Program-made: the position numbers and the translations under genes
Assembly (NCBI GenBank): GCA_910577105.1
Contig: CAJTMB010000012.1
Span: forward strand, 1 to 64,000
DNA length: 64,000 bases
From: an uncultured Lachnospiraceae bacterium
GTDB taxonomy: Bacteria > Bacillota > Clostridia > Lachnospirales > Lachnospiraceae
Reading direction: 5' to 3'
The notes under the pieces: model-generated
Databases searched by the model: none
Told to the model about the DNA's origin: nothing
What the model saw: the letters and a program-made list of their open reading frames with translations, nothing else
Part shown: positions 51,764-60,276 of the stretch, piece after piece
Layout of the letters: each line of letters starts with the position of its first letter
How positions within the stretch are numbered: the first letter of the stretch is position 1

Positions 51764-51830
51764 TCCTTTTTCGTTCAGGGTTTCCGTATTTTACGCCCGG
51801 CAGGCGGGTATTGGGGTCCATACAGGCAAA

Positions 51831-52301
51831 TTATAACCACAAAGCTTCGCTTAAAACTTTTTGTGTTCTGACGTCTTCCAGGCATACCATCTTTACCAAC
51901 AGCCACGCCCGCTCTTCTTCTGTCATTTCAGTAATCCTTTGTGCCTGGCTGGAATCTTGTATATTTTTAATAATCCCACCCAGACATTCCTCTTTGTATC
52001 CGGCAGAGTGCATGGTTTCCTGCCATGCCTGCCGCTTCTTTTCAAGCATTTCAAGCAATGACGCTTTCGCTGTTTTCCCATCCATAATCATTTTGATTTC
52101 GTCGAGGGAAAAACCCAATGCTTTTAATTCCAACAGCGCATTTAACTGTTGCACTTGCTTGGGCGAATAATAACGATACCCGTTGACAGTATCTACTTTC
52201 ACCGGTTTAATAATGCCTTTCTTTTCATATATCCGTATAGCTTTTCTGGAAATCCCAAAAAAATCTGCAATTTCTCCAATCATCATAAGGTCATTTTTCA
52301 T
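51831..52301 (-). CDS. MerR-family regulator
   Basis: This 156-residue regulator has an N-terminal winged helix (MIGEIADFFGISRKAIRIYE, then VDTVNGYRYYSPKQVQQLNA) and a dimerisation coil (LLEMLEKKRQAWQETMHSAG). The C-terminal 50 residues (DSSQAQRITEMTEEERAWLL) are short for a drug-binding domain. AGGAG precedes ATG 52301. It is the last gene of the ABC exporter run, nine bases after it, and a MerR-type promoter lies upstream of that run, so it probably activates exporter transcription in response to a ligand. Confidence 0.88.
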   Translation of the reverse strand: MKNDLMMIGEIADFFGISRKAIRIYEKKGIIKPVKVDTVNGYRYYSPKQVQQLNALLELKALGFSLDEIKMIMDGKTAKASLLEMLEKKRQAWQETMHSAGYKEECLGGIIKNIQDSSQAQRITEMTEEERAWLLVKMVCLEDVRTQKVLSEALWL

Positions 52302-52310
52302 TTATCTCTC

Positions 52311-53264
52311 CTATTCTTCCAATGTATCATTTATCCTTTTTATACAAACTGAATTTGCTTTCAGGTTGTTTAAACAGGTTATAAGCATAAACATCCCCGA
52401 TAAAACGGAACCCCTGACTTGAAAGCAATAAACCACATCCGAAAATACCATTGCTCCATTAAAAATAAATCTGTAGCCAGTAAAAAGAATCATAAGATAT
52501 CCCCCCATTCCAAATAAACGCATACCCACATCGCTTATAGCCCTTCTCACGTGCATTTTCAAATTGATTTTCATTAATCTCCTGCTATGTTCAGCACAGT
52601 TTTTCATCATCAACTCCTTGGCATCATATAACAGGATTGCGTCCGCGTCTGTAAGTAACGGCTTTATTGCGGAAGTATTCTCAGCCATCGCGTTTTGAGA
52701 TTGCTCTTTTAATTTGGGAATGAATTTAAGCACTATCTTATAATTAATAACCAATTGCGGAATCGCAAACATCCAAGTTATTCCTAAAAAAAGTAAACTG
52801 CTCTTCAGCATCAAAAAGCAGGACAACATCGTATTTAAAACAGCGACTACCAGATGGGGGATATTCAACGGACCATTCATCATTGTAAAAGCCGCCTGTA
52901 TATCACTGTTTAATCTTGTAATCCATTCACCGCTAAAACGACTGTCTATCCGCCAAAGCGGCAGACTTACTATTTTTTCAAACATCTTTTTTTGGAGCCA
53001 TATTTCTACTTTTGCGGAAAATGCTGCATATTTTGCCCAGATTATTCCGTTATAGACAAACAGCATTGCGCATAGCAAACCGCATACTATGCATATTTTC
53101 AAAAGTGCGCCGGAATTATCCGTTTCCAGACAACTGAAAATGGATTTCATTAAATTTGCCGACAGCCAGGTCCTAAATGCATCAAACGGTGACCGAAGTA
53201 AAAGTAAAAATATGTATTTACGCCATAGTCCCATTTTTTTGACCAATTTACTAAGATTACCCAC
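52311..53264 (-). CDS. ABC exporter membrane subunit without ATPase domain (second)
   Basis: This protein of about 317 residues has the six-helix ABC exporter membrane domain (family ABC_membrane). Helices lie at about 17-37, 47-70, 125-150, 155-170 and 245-265. The intracellular loop FSGEWITRLNSDIQAAFTMM is the family's coupling-loop motif. There is no nucleotide-binding domain. A GTG start at 53264 sits in the 3' end of the ATPase gene, 11 bases after GGAGG; the exact start is uncertain. With the first membrane subunit and the single ATPase it would complete a heteromeric exporter. Confidence 0.75.
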   Translation of the reverse strand: MGNLSKLVKKMGLWRKYIFLLLLRSPFDAFRTWLSANLMKSIFSCLETDNSGALLKICIVCGLLCAMLFVYNGIIWAKYAAFSAKVEIWLQKKMFEKIVSLPLWRIDSRFSGEWITRLNSDIQAAFTMMNGPLNIPHLVVAVLNTMLSCFLMLKSSLLFLGITWMFAIPQLVINYKIVLKFIPKLKEQSQNAMAENTSAIKPLLTDADAILLYDAKELMMKNCAEHSRRLMKINLKMHVRRAISDVGMRLFGMGGYLMILFTGYRFIFNGAMVFSDVVYCFQVRGSVLSGMFMLITCLNNLKANSVCIKRINDTLEE

Positions 53265-53904
53265 GAACCATCTTTCCTCCCTCCATACGATAGATTGTAT
53301 AACTATCATCTAAAGTCTCTTGATGATGGGTCACATGTATCACTGTCCTGCCATCCGTCAATTTACATAAGGCATCCAAAACGGAATGTCCTGTATCCTG
53401 GTCCAGAGCCGAGACCGGCTCATCCAGCAAAATGACTGGAGCATCCTTGCATAGCGCTCTGGCTATCTGGATTCTCTGCGCCTGCCCGCCTGAGACCTGA
53501 TTTCCCCGTTCTCCCACATTTGTATCCAGCCCATTCGGAAGATTCTCAATCCATTTCGTGAGACTTGCATTTTGGCAGGCTGCCCATACAATTTCATCTG
53601 AAATAGTATGACCGCAAGTAATATTATCCCTTATGGACATAGGAAAAAGGCTGTTATTCTGCATGACAAGCGCTACCTGCTTTCTGATTTTCTCAGGGCT
53701 GTGCTCACCTGCTATGACAGCCGTTCCACTATCAGGCTTATAAAGACCGGCAAGAATTTTCAATATAGTGCTCTTGCCGCATCCACTGTCCCCGACTATT
53801 CCAATGTGCTCACCGGGCCTTGCTCTAAGCGACAGGTTTTTTATAATTACATGATTCTCGTATGAAAATGAAATATTTTCTAAATAAACTGCGTATTGAT
53901 ACAT
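53257..53904 (-). CDS. ABC exporter ATPase subunit, stand-alone
   Basis: This 215-residue nucleotide-binding domain has Walker A GDSGCGKSTILKIL (about 38-51), Q-loop VALVMQNNSLFP, signature NQVSGGQAQRIQIARAL, Walker B VILLDEPVSALD and H-loop IHVTHHQETL. All ATPase motifs are intact. Its ATG (53904) and ribosome site GGAGGG lie inside the 3' end of the preceding membrane-domain gene (25-base overlap). This suggests an exporter split into separate chains that stay translationally coupled. Confidence 0.92.
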   Translation of the reverse strand: MYQYAVYLENISFSYENHVIIKNLSLRARPGEHIGIVGDSGCGKSTILKILAGLYKPDSGTAVIAGEHSPEKIRKQVALVMQNNSLFPMSIRDNITCGHTISDEIVWAACQNASLTKWIENLPNGLDTNVGERGNQVSGGQAQRIQIARALCKDAPVILLDEPVSALDQDTGHSVLDALCKLTDGRTVIHVTHHQETLDDSYTIYRMEGGKMVRG

Positions 53905-54842
53905 ATTTTTCCCTCCAATCTGTCCACAGATGCACTAAATCGCCTAAATGCAGCATAGATACCCGGCATATTCTGCAAGAATCCGGAAATATTCCCCGAT
54001 AGATTGATAAATATATAAAAAATCCCCATGCTTATATTTCCACTTATCACCATATACCCTCCAAATCCAAGCAATAACAAAAGGGGGATAAAGGAAAGTA
54101 CACCTGAAAGGGACATAAGTCTGGCAGAAATCCGTTCTTTCTTAATATTTGAATTTCCCCATTCAGAAAGATTTTCCTTCATGGCGCCCTTAATCAGTTC
54201 ATATGCGCCATATATTTGAATAATCGGAAACAATTCCAAAATCATGTCTGCCATCCCATTGATTTTTTTTCTGCTGTTTTTGCATTGCTGTGTATAATCT
54301 TTGATAATCTTACTCGAAAAAGAACAATAATATATCAGCGGAATCACCGGTAATACAGAAAGCATAGCCAATTTGAAATTCAGACAGAGCAGGAAAATAA
54401 CAGTGACGGCAAACGTACCCAGCTGCTTCACCAATGGAAAAAGATTTTCACTCAAATAATCAGAAATATCTTTTAACTCATTTTGCATTGCGGACTGCGC
54501 TTCTCCAACATTAAGCTTTGAGAGCGTTTGAATGTCACTTTGTAAATAATATCCGGCATATCCCATCCGCATTTCATGCGCAAAAATTTCACAAGTATAG
54601 GAGGAAAGATACAATGATAAATACTCGCATATTACGTGTATAAAAACTATAAATATGCCGATAGCAAAAAGTATACCCATTTCATTTTCCAGAAAAGAAA
54701 GGGCTGTATTTTCAACAGAATCCAACAACTGCGCTAAAAATTTATTCCAGCACAGATTGGAAATGACAGATAGGAACGTAAACAGAAACGCTGCCATAAA
54801 AAGGATTTTGTGTAATTTAATAAGCTTCCATATCATTTTCAT
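53880..54842 (-). CDS. ABC exporter membrane subunit without ATPase domain (first)
   Basis: This 320-residue membrane domain of exporter type has hydrophobic helices at about 12-32, 55-78, 133-150, 158-172 and 245-290. Its coupling-loop motif LNVGEAQSAMQNELKDISDY parallels that of the second membrane subunit. It is the first gene of the exporter run, with AGGAG before the ATG, and the MerR-type promoter lies about 60-90 bases upstream. The C-terminus stops where fused exporters continue into the ATPase domain. Confidence 0.85.
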   Translation of the reverse strand: MKMIWKLIKLHKILFMAAFLFTFLSVISNLCWNKFLAQLLDSVENTALSFLENEMGILFAIGIFIVFIHVICEYLSLYLSSYTCEIFAHEMRMGYAGYYLQSDIQTLSKLNVGEAQSAMQNELKDISDYLSENLFPLVKQLGTFAVTVIFLLCLNFKLAMLSVLPVIPLIYYCSFSSKIIKDYTQQCKNSRKKINGMADMILELFPIIQIYGAYELIKGAMKENLSEWGNSNIKKERISARLMSLSGVLSFIPLLLLLGFGGYMVISGNISMGIFYIFINLSGNISGFLQNMPGIYAAFRRFSASVDRLEGKICINTQFI

Positions 54843-54903
54843 AAAAGTTCTCCTGCTGCTTTTGGGGATATTGTCATAAATTTATAAAATTTACCTCACA
54901 TAA

Positions 54904-54934
54904 AGCGTAAGCTATACCCCAGGGGCAAGGTCAA
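54904..54934 (-). promoter_or_regulatory. MerR-type promoter with 19-bp spacer for the ABC exporter genes
   Basis: On the minus strand TTGACC (54929-54934), 19 bases and TACGCT (54904-54909). The spacer contains an imperfect dyad (CTTGCCCC against GGGGTATAG). Over-long spacers with dyads are the hallmark of MerR-activated promoters. Confidence 0.7.
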
Positions 54935-54955
54935 GCAGGAAAAGCAAGTTTATAC

Positions 54956-54990
54956 AAAAAATCAGGGCAGCCTGCGCCGCCCTGATTTTA
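54956..54990 (-). terminator. Intrinsic terminator after the EF-G2-like gene
   Basis: ATCAGGGC pairs with GCCCTGAT (54961-54968 with 54979-54986), followed by six T residues on the minus strand. Confidence 0.85.
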
Positions 54991-54995
54991 CTTTT

Positions 54996-57086
54996 TTATG
55001 CTTCTTCATTTCCGGTCAGTTTATCCGCCCTTGCAGCCACTTCCTTTTCCTGCACATCGGAAGGCGCCTGCTCGTAGCGTGCAAATTCATATGCATATTC
55101 GCCCCTGCCGCCTGTCATGGAACGTAAGTCCGTACAGTACCCGCAAAGTGCGCTCATGGGAATATCCGCTTCTATCACCTGCTTGCCGCCGGGAAGCGGG
55201 TTCATGCCAAGCACCCTGCCCCTGCGCTTGTTTAAATCGCCCATGATATCTCCTGTATAAGCATCCGGCACGGTGACCTTTAAGGAAGCAATCGGCTCTA
55301 ACAGGATAGGTCCCGCTTCCATAAAGCCTTTCTTGAACGCCTGGATGGTTGCCATCTTAAATGCCATTTCCGAGGAGTCTACCGGATGATAGGAACCGTC
55401 ATACAATACAGCTTTCACGCCTACAACCGGATACGCCGCCATGGGACCTTTCAGAACCGAATCCTGCAAGCCCTTTTCCACTGCGGGGAAGAAGTTCTTG
55501 GGAACAGCGCCTCCCACAACTTCCTGCGCAAACTCATAAGGCGTCTCCAAATCGCCGGAAGGTGAAAATCTCATTTTAACATGCCCGTACTGCCCATGTC
55601 CGCCGGACTGTTTTTTGTATTTGTATTCCACATCGGAATTTTTCTTGATGGTTTCCTTATATGCAATTTTAGGCTTTGCAAGCTCCACATCCACCTTGTA
55701 CTCGTTTAACAGCCTGCTTACCACGATTTCCAGATGCTGCTCTCCCATTCCGTAAAGCAGGGTCTGCCTGTTTTCAGCATCGTTCACCACTTTAAGGGTG
55801 GTGTCTTCATGCGTCATTTTCTGCAATGCCTGGGAAATCTTATCCACATCGCCCTTATTTTTAGGTTTATAACGCATATATGTATACGGTGTTGAAATCT
55901 CCCATTTGCCGAATTTAATGGTAGTGGCCTTGGTGGAAAGGCTGTTTCCGGTTCTGGCTGCTGTCAGCTTCGCCAGCGCCCCCAAATCCCCTGCATGAAG
56001 TTCCGGCACTTCCATGGGTTTATTGCCTTGCAGCACATACAGCTTTCCGATTTTTTCTTCTATGTCACGGTCCACATTGTAAATCACATCATCCGTTTTC
56101 AATACGCCGGAATTCACCTTAATAAGAGAGTATTTGCCAATGAACGGGTCAACAATGGTTTTCCAGATATAGGCTGACTTTGCCTTGGAAAAATCATAGT
56201 CCGCATTGTAAATTTCATTTGTCTTCATGTTGATGCCTGCCACCTGCCTGTTTTCAGGACTGGGCATATATTTTACAATGTCATCCAGCAAAGTATAAAC
56301 ACCCTGGCAGAGCACATTGGAGCCCATGCTAATGGGTACGATACTGCCGTCGCAGACATTGGTGCGCAGAGCCGCACGGATTTCCGCTTCAGAGAAAGTC
56401 TCCCCGCCAAAATAACGCTCCATCATCTCTTCACTGGTTTCTGCCACTGCTTCCATCAATGTATCCCTGCAAATCTGGAGGTTTGCTTTGTTATATTCAG
56501 GAATGTCACAGGAAACAACTTCTTTTCCCTGCCATCTGTTCCCTGTCTCTGCTATGACATTGACATAACCGACAAACTTTTCATTCTCACGGATGGGCAG
56601 ATTAAACGGCGCTATCTTCTTGCCATACCTTTCCGTCATATCCTCCACTACCTGCCTGAAGGACGCATTATCCACATCCATATTGGTGACATACACAAAA
56701 CGGGGCAGTTTATATTTGTCGCAGAGTTCCCATGCCTTCTCCGTGCCGACTTCCACGCCTGATTTTCCGTTTACCACAATAATGGCTGCGCCTGCCGCAC
56801 TGACTGCCTCCTCTACTTCCCCCACAAAGTCAAAGTATCCCGGTGTATCCAGAATATTGATTTTACAATCGCCCCACTCTATGGGAATCACAGAAGTTGA
56901 AATGGAAAATCCCCTCTTTTGCTCCTCTTTGCTGTAATCACTCAAGGTATTGCCATCGTTTACCTTACCCATACGGGAAGTAATGCCGGAGAGATACCCC
57001 ATTGCTTCAGCCAGACTGGTTTTGCCTGAACCTCCGTGCCCAAGTAAAACCACATTGCGAATCTTGTCGGTTGTGTATACTTTCAT
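54996..57086 (-). CDS. EF-G2-like translation GTPase (elongation factor G paralogue)
   Basis: This 696-residue five-domain factor has the length of EF-G. The G1 loop is GHGGSGKTSLAEAMGYLSG, not the canonical GHIDAGKTTTTERIL, which marks the EF-G2/EF-G-like group. G2 and G3 are recognisable (KRGFSISTS, ILDTPGYFDFVGEVEEAVSA). Domain IV has QSGGHGQYGHVKMRF. The absence of rpsL, rpsG and tuf neighbours also argues against the main EF-G. Paralogues of this kind are linked to slow growth or starvation in other bacteria. It is read from AAAGGATG upstream of the ATG and ends at a strong terminator. Confidence 0.85.
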   Translation of the reverse strand: MKVYTTDKIRNVVLLGHGGSGKTSLAEAMGYLSGITSRMGKVNDGNTLSDYSKEEQKRGFSISTSVIPIEWGDCKINILDTPGYFDFVGEVEEAVSAAGAAIIVVNGKSGVEVGTEKAWELCDKYKLPRFVYVTNMDVDNASFRQVVEDMTERYGKKIAPFNLPIRENEKFVGYVNVIAETGNRWQGKEVVSCDIPEYNKANLQICRDTLMEAVAETSEEMMERYFGGETFSEAEIRAALRTNVCDGSIVPISMGSNVLCQGVYTLLDDIVKYMPSPENRQVAGINMKTNEIYNADYDFSKAKSAYIWKTIVDPFIGKYSLIKVNSGVLKTDDVIYNVDRDIEEKIGKLYVLQGNKPMEVPELHAGDLGALAKLTAARTGNSLSTKATTIKFGKWEISTPYTYMRYKPKNKGDVDKISQALQKMTHEDTTLKVVNDAENRQTLLYGMGEQHLEIVVSRLLNEYKVDVELAKPKIAYKETIKKNSDVEYKYKKQSGGHGQYGHVKMRFSPSGDLETPYEFAQEVVGGAVPKNFFPAVEKGLQDSVLKGPMAAYPVVGVKAVLYDGSYHPVDSSEMAFKMATIQAFKKGFMEAGPILLEPIASLKVTVPDAYTGDIMGDLNKRRGRVLGMNPLPGGKQVIEADIPMSALCGYCTDLRSMTGGRGEYAYEFARYEQAPSDVQEKEVAARADKLTGNEEA

Positions 57087-57208
57087 AATCTGCTACATCC
57101 TTTCTCGGTATTTTCGGAAACACCATGGGTATATTTTACTAAATTTTTCACTACATTACAAGTTATATCCTGCAATTTGCACAGAAAATTCTAAGAGAGC
57201 GGAGAAAA

Positions 57209-57377
57209 ATTTTGCATTGCGGCATCCCCGGCGTGCATTTGATTCCATAAAGGACCGTGTAAAAACGCTGGTACTTAGAGGTTGTCTTATAACCTCTTAC
57301 GTACCACTGCGTTTTTACCCGAGCGAAAGCGCGTCCTGTTGGAACAAATGCACGCCGGGGATGCCGCAATGCAAAAT
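57209..57377 (+). repeat. Palindromic structured element, copy 2 (169 bp)
   Basis: Outer arms of 33 bp (57209-57241 and 57345-57377) pair perfectly and are unrelated in sequence to those of copy 1. The core is the same: TTCC/GGAA, GGAC/GTCC, GTAAAAAC/GTTTTTAC, one variable hairpin (AGAGGTT/AACCTCT), and GC-GAAA-GC as a GNRA hairpin. It lies between the divergent EF-G2-like and aroF genes, directly upstream of the aroF promoter. Confidence 0.75.
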
Positions 57378-57411
57378 GCGGAAACTATGGGAAACTATTT
57401 TTTTATATTTG

Positions 57412-57440
57412 TTGACTTTCGCGCTTTAAAGTGTTAGAAT
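57412..57440 (+). promoter_or_regulatory. Promoter for aroF-tyrA
   Basis: TTGACT (57412-57417), 17 bases and TAGAAT (57435-57440). The leader is short, about 20 bases, so there is no T-box or leader peptide. Confidence 0.75.
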
Positions 57441-57467
57441 GTCAACAAGCAAAAGGAGGTACATGAA

Positions 57468-58484
57468 ATGATAGTTGTAATGAAACCGGGCGCTGCCGAG
57501 GAAAATATCAGGGCAGTTGTAACTTATATCGAGCAAAACGGATTAACCGCTCATTTATCCAAGGGTGAGGAGGTCACCATCATCGGCATGGTGGGGGACA
57601 AATCTCGTCTTTCCACGGAAAACCTTGCCATCTATAAAGATGTAGACCGCATTTTACCCGTTACGGAAAGCTATAAACTTTCCAACAAGAAATTTCATCC
57701 TGATTCCTCTGTCGTAAAAGTAGGCAATACCGTTATTGGTCCTGACAACCTTACCATCATGGCGGGACCCTGTGCAGTGGAGACCAGAGAACAGCTTTTT
57801 GCCATTGCCCATGCCGTCAAAAAAGCCGGGGCCACCATACTGCGCGGCGGCGCATACAAGCCCCGCACATCCCCTTACTCTTTTCAGGGGTTGGAAGAAG
57901 AAGGCCTTCGTTATATGCAGGAAGCCAAAGCAGAAACAGGCCTTTCCACTATCTGCGAGGTTGTAAGCATGGAAGCCATAGAAGCTGCGGTAAAATATGT
58001 GGATATGATTCAAATCGGTGCACGGAATATGCAGAATTTTATCCTGCTGAGGGAAGCAGGCCGTTCCGGTCTGCCCGTTCTTTTAAAGAGGGGCCTTTCC
58101 GCCACCATAGACGAATGGCTGAATGCTGCCGAATACATTATGTCCGAGGGAAATCCCAATGTCGTGCTGTGTGAACGGGGCATCCGCACCTTTGAAACGG
58201 CAACCCGCAACACACTTGACTTGAGCGCCGTTCCTGTATTAAGGGAAAAAACGCACCTTCCCGTTATTGTAGACCCGTCCCATTCCACAGGCGCATACAA
58301 ATATGTGCCGTCCATGGCAAAAGCAGCCGTCGCAAGCGGCGCTGACGGTTTAATGATTGAAGTACACAATGACCCTGCACACGCTCTTTCAGACGGACCG
58401 CAGTCACTTACCTTTGAAAAATTTGAAAGCCTGACAAAAGAGCTTGCACCCTTCTGCACCGTAGTGGGAAGAACATTTTTATAA
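57468..58484 (+). CDS. aroF: 3-deoxy-7-phosphoheptulonate synthase (DAHP synthase, type I beta)
   Basis: This 338-residue first enzyme of the shikimate pathway joins PEP and erythrose 4-phosphate. It has an N-terminal ferredoxin-like regulatory domain (IVVMKPGAAEENIRAVVTYI, about 1-70). The catalytic barrel follows with IMAGPCAVETREQL, ILRGGAYKPRTSPYSFQG, QIGARNMQNFILLREAG and IVDPSHSTGAYKYV (metal His). AAAGGAGG precedes the start. It is followed by tyrA after 10 bases, so the pair probably feeds tyrosine synthesis. Confidence 0.96.
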   Translation: MIVVMKPGAAEENIRAVVTYIEQNGLTAHLSKGEEVTIIGMVGDKSRLSTENLAIYKDVDRILPVTESYKLSNKKFHPDSSVVKVGNTVIGPDNLTIMAGPCAVETREQLFAIAHAVKKAGATILRGGAYKPRTSPYSFQGLEEEGLRYMQEAKAETGLSTICEVVSMEAIEAAVKYVDMIQIGARNMQNFILLREAGRSGLPVLLKRGLSATIDEWLNAAEYIMSEGNPNVVLCERGIRTFETATRNTLDLSAVPVLREKTHLPVIVDPSHSTGAYKYVPSMAKAAVASGADGLMIEVHNDPAHALSDGPQSLTFEKFESLTKELAPFCTVVGRTFL

Positions 58485-58494
58485 GGAGTACAGT

Positions 58495-59586
58495 ATGTCC
58501 GGTCTAACCTGCGGCTTTATCGGTCTGGGACTGATTGGCGGTTCTATCGCGAAAGCTTTAAAGACAGCCGATTCTTCCATAAAAATAATTGCATATGATA
58601 TCAATCGGGAAACTCTTGCACTCGCCCGTGCCGACGGGATTGCCGACGTGACCGTTTCTTGTATTGACGAAACATTTTCTTCCTGCGGCTACATTTTTTT
58701 GTGCGCGCCGGTTTCCTGCAACGACGAAAACCTGGCTGCCGTAAAAAAAGTGGTATCTCCTTCCTGCATTCTGACAGATGTAGGAAGCGTGAAAACCACT
58801 ACGCACAAGTATGTTGCCGCGGCAGGTCTTTCCCGCCAGTTTATCGGCGGACATCCCATGGCGGGCAGCGAACGGATTGGTTATCAGAACGCCAAAGCGC
58901 TTCTCTTGCAGAATGCCTATTACATCCTGACGCCTTCCGTTGAAACCGACACCGGTAAATTGCATGATTTCGAGAATTTAGTCCGTAAAATGGGCGCTAT
59001 ACCTTTGGTACTATCTTATGAACAGCATGATTTTGTCACCGCCGGGGTCAGCCATCTGCCCCACGTCATAGCTTCCTGTCTGGTGAACCTTGTGAAGGAA
59101 TCCGACTCGGAAGACGGTATTATGAAGCTAATTGCTGCCGGGGGATTTAAGGATATCACCCGTATTGCCTCCTCTTCCCCTGTTATGTGGCAGCAAATCT
59201 GCCTGACAAACGGCGATAATATTTCCCATCTGCTCTCGGTATACATTGACATTCTTACAAGAACAAAGAATGCGCTTGACTGTCGTGATGCGGATGCGCT
59301 TTACAAACTGTTTGATTCGGCACGTACTTACCGGGAGTCCTTTATCAACGCTTCCAGCGGTCCCATTAAACGAATCTATGACATGACGGTGGATATTGCC
59401 GACAAACCGGGGGCTCTTGCCTTTGTTGTTTCTCTTTTGGCAAAGGGCGGCATCAGCATTAAAAACATAGGCATTGTCCACAACAGGGAAGCTGCAGAGG
59501 GAGCCATGCGGATTGAATTTTATGAAGAAAACGCCATGATACAGGCAAAAAACCTTCTTGGGAAAGAAGGCCTTATAGTAAAATAA
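58495..59586 (+). CDS. tyrA: Prephenate dehydrogenase with ACT domain
   Basis: This 363-residue enzyme oxidatively decarboxylates prephenate to 4-hydroxyphenylpyruvate. The NAD-binding site is CGFIGLGLIGGSIAKALK (about 6-23). The catalytic region has GGHPMAGSERIGYQNA, and the helical dimer domain has VSHLPHVIASCLV with the conserved His. The C-terminal ACT domain (VDIADKPGALAFVVSLLAKG) suggests tyrosine feedback. AAGGAG precedes the ATG. Its stop is inside a palindrome that also covers the stop of the opposed VanZ remnant. Confidence 0.95.
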   Translation: MSGLTCGFIGLGLIGGSIAKALKTADSSIKIIAYDINRETLALARADGIADVTVSCIDETFSSCGYIFLCAPVSCNDENLAAVKKVVSPSCILTDVGSVKTTTHKYVAAAGLSRQFIGGHPMAGSERIGYQNAKALLLQNAYYILTPSVETDTGKLHDFENLVRKMGAIPLVLSYEQHDFVTAGVSHLPHVIASCLVNLVKESDSEDGIMKLIAAGGFKDITRIASSSPVMWQQICLTNGDNISHLLSVYIDILTRTKNALDCRDADALYKLFDSARTYRESFINASSGPIKRIYDMTVDIADKPGALAFVVSLLAKGGISIKNIGIVHNREAAEGAMRIEFYEENAMIQAKNLLGKEGLIVK

Positions 59587-59606
59587 GGACGCCTAGGCGT
59601 CCTTAT
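59583..59606. terminator. Palindromic bidirectional terminator candidate
   Basis: A near-loopless palindrome of AAGGACGCCTAGGCGTCCTT holds the stop codons of tyrA (+) and the VanZ remnant (-). A T-rich stretch follows on the plus strand. Confidence 0.5.
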
Positions 59607-59811
59607 CCTTATTATTCTTCTCTATTTTCTTACGCCGGACTTTTTCTGCAAGCTGCAAACCCCATCCGGCTAAAAATGTGCCTGTCATGCCTCCGGCAGT
59701 ATCCAGAATCACATCTGCCGCGCTTGTCCATCTATACACCAATATGCCCATCATGGCGTATTCCATAAAATGAGCGGCTTTTCTCAGCGGATGTTCAAAA
59801 TAACCCGCTAT
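59593..59811 (-). pseudogene. VanZ-like remnant
   Basis: A 72-codon open stretch follows the PilZ stop codon in the same frame. It reads EHPLRKAAHFMEYAMMGILV and then SAADVILDTAGGMTGTFLAG, both VanZ-family segments. The family's N-terminal helix is missing and the usual 40 or so residues between the two segments are deleted, although the frame is kept. There is no convincing start codon with a ribosome site; an internal ATG would give 57 residues. I read it as a decayed vanZ; a functional short membrane protein is less likely. Confidence 0.6.
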
Positions 59812-60144
59812 TTACTGGTTATCTTCTACCATCTGGTAAACCTCGATTCTTGCAGCATCCATTTCCGGCATTCCCACAAAAATCGCGCCATAAGAAATTG
59901 TATTTTCCTTTTTCTCGATTCTTACAATCTCCAATATGGCATGCAAAACCTCTTTGGTCCAGATTGTCAGATAAGATTCATAGATTGCACCGATGGTCAG
60001 CGCCTTGTCACAAGTAAAACCAACCCCTGATTTGGACACGTCCAGCACATCGATACCTACCTCTTCGCTTCCCCCTCCATCCAGGCGTTTCACCACAATT
60101 CTGGATTGAAGCTGTGTTCTCTTCGCTTTTCTTCTCTCCTCCAT
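59812..60144 (-). CDS. PilZ-domain protein (c-di-GMP receptor candidate)
   Basis: This 110-residue single PilZ domain has the RxxxR pattern near the start (RRKAKRTQ) and DVSKSGVGF as the (D/N)xSxxG motif, both needed for cyclic di-GMP binding. The rest is the expected beta barrel and C-terminal helix. AAAGGTGG precedes ATG 60144. It is followed in frame by the VanZ remnant. The 132-base gap to queA shows no gene. Confidence 0.88.
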   Translation of the reverse strand: MEERRKAKRTQLQSRIVVKRLDGGGSEEVGIDVLDVSKSGVGFTCDKALTIGAIYESYLTIWTKEVLHAILEIVRIEKKENTISYGAIFVGMPEMDAARIEVYQMVEDNQ

Positions 60145-60276
60145 AAGTCCACCTTTCCCCGGATAATTAACATCCGCTATGCTTCTCTTTTCCTATGATG
60201 TTTATACCCTTAGACAGTATACCAAAAAAGGAATAAATGTAAATGTTGCGTTTTCATAAGTATGTGAAACGACCTT

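Noticed and set aside
51702..51830. T-box riboswitch upstream of leuS.
   Set aside because: The promoter leaves a leader of about 30 bases and no T-box sequence is seen in the gap.
53880..53904. A frameshift splitting a fused ABC exporter.
   Set aside because: The ATPase gene has its own ATG with GGAGGG at proper spacing inside the overlap, so a true gene split with coupling is more likely than a sequencing error.
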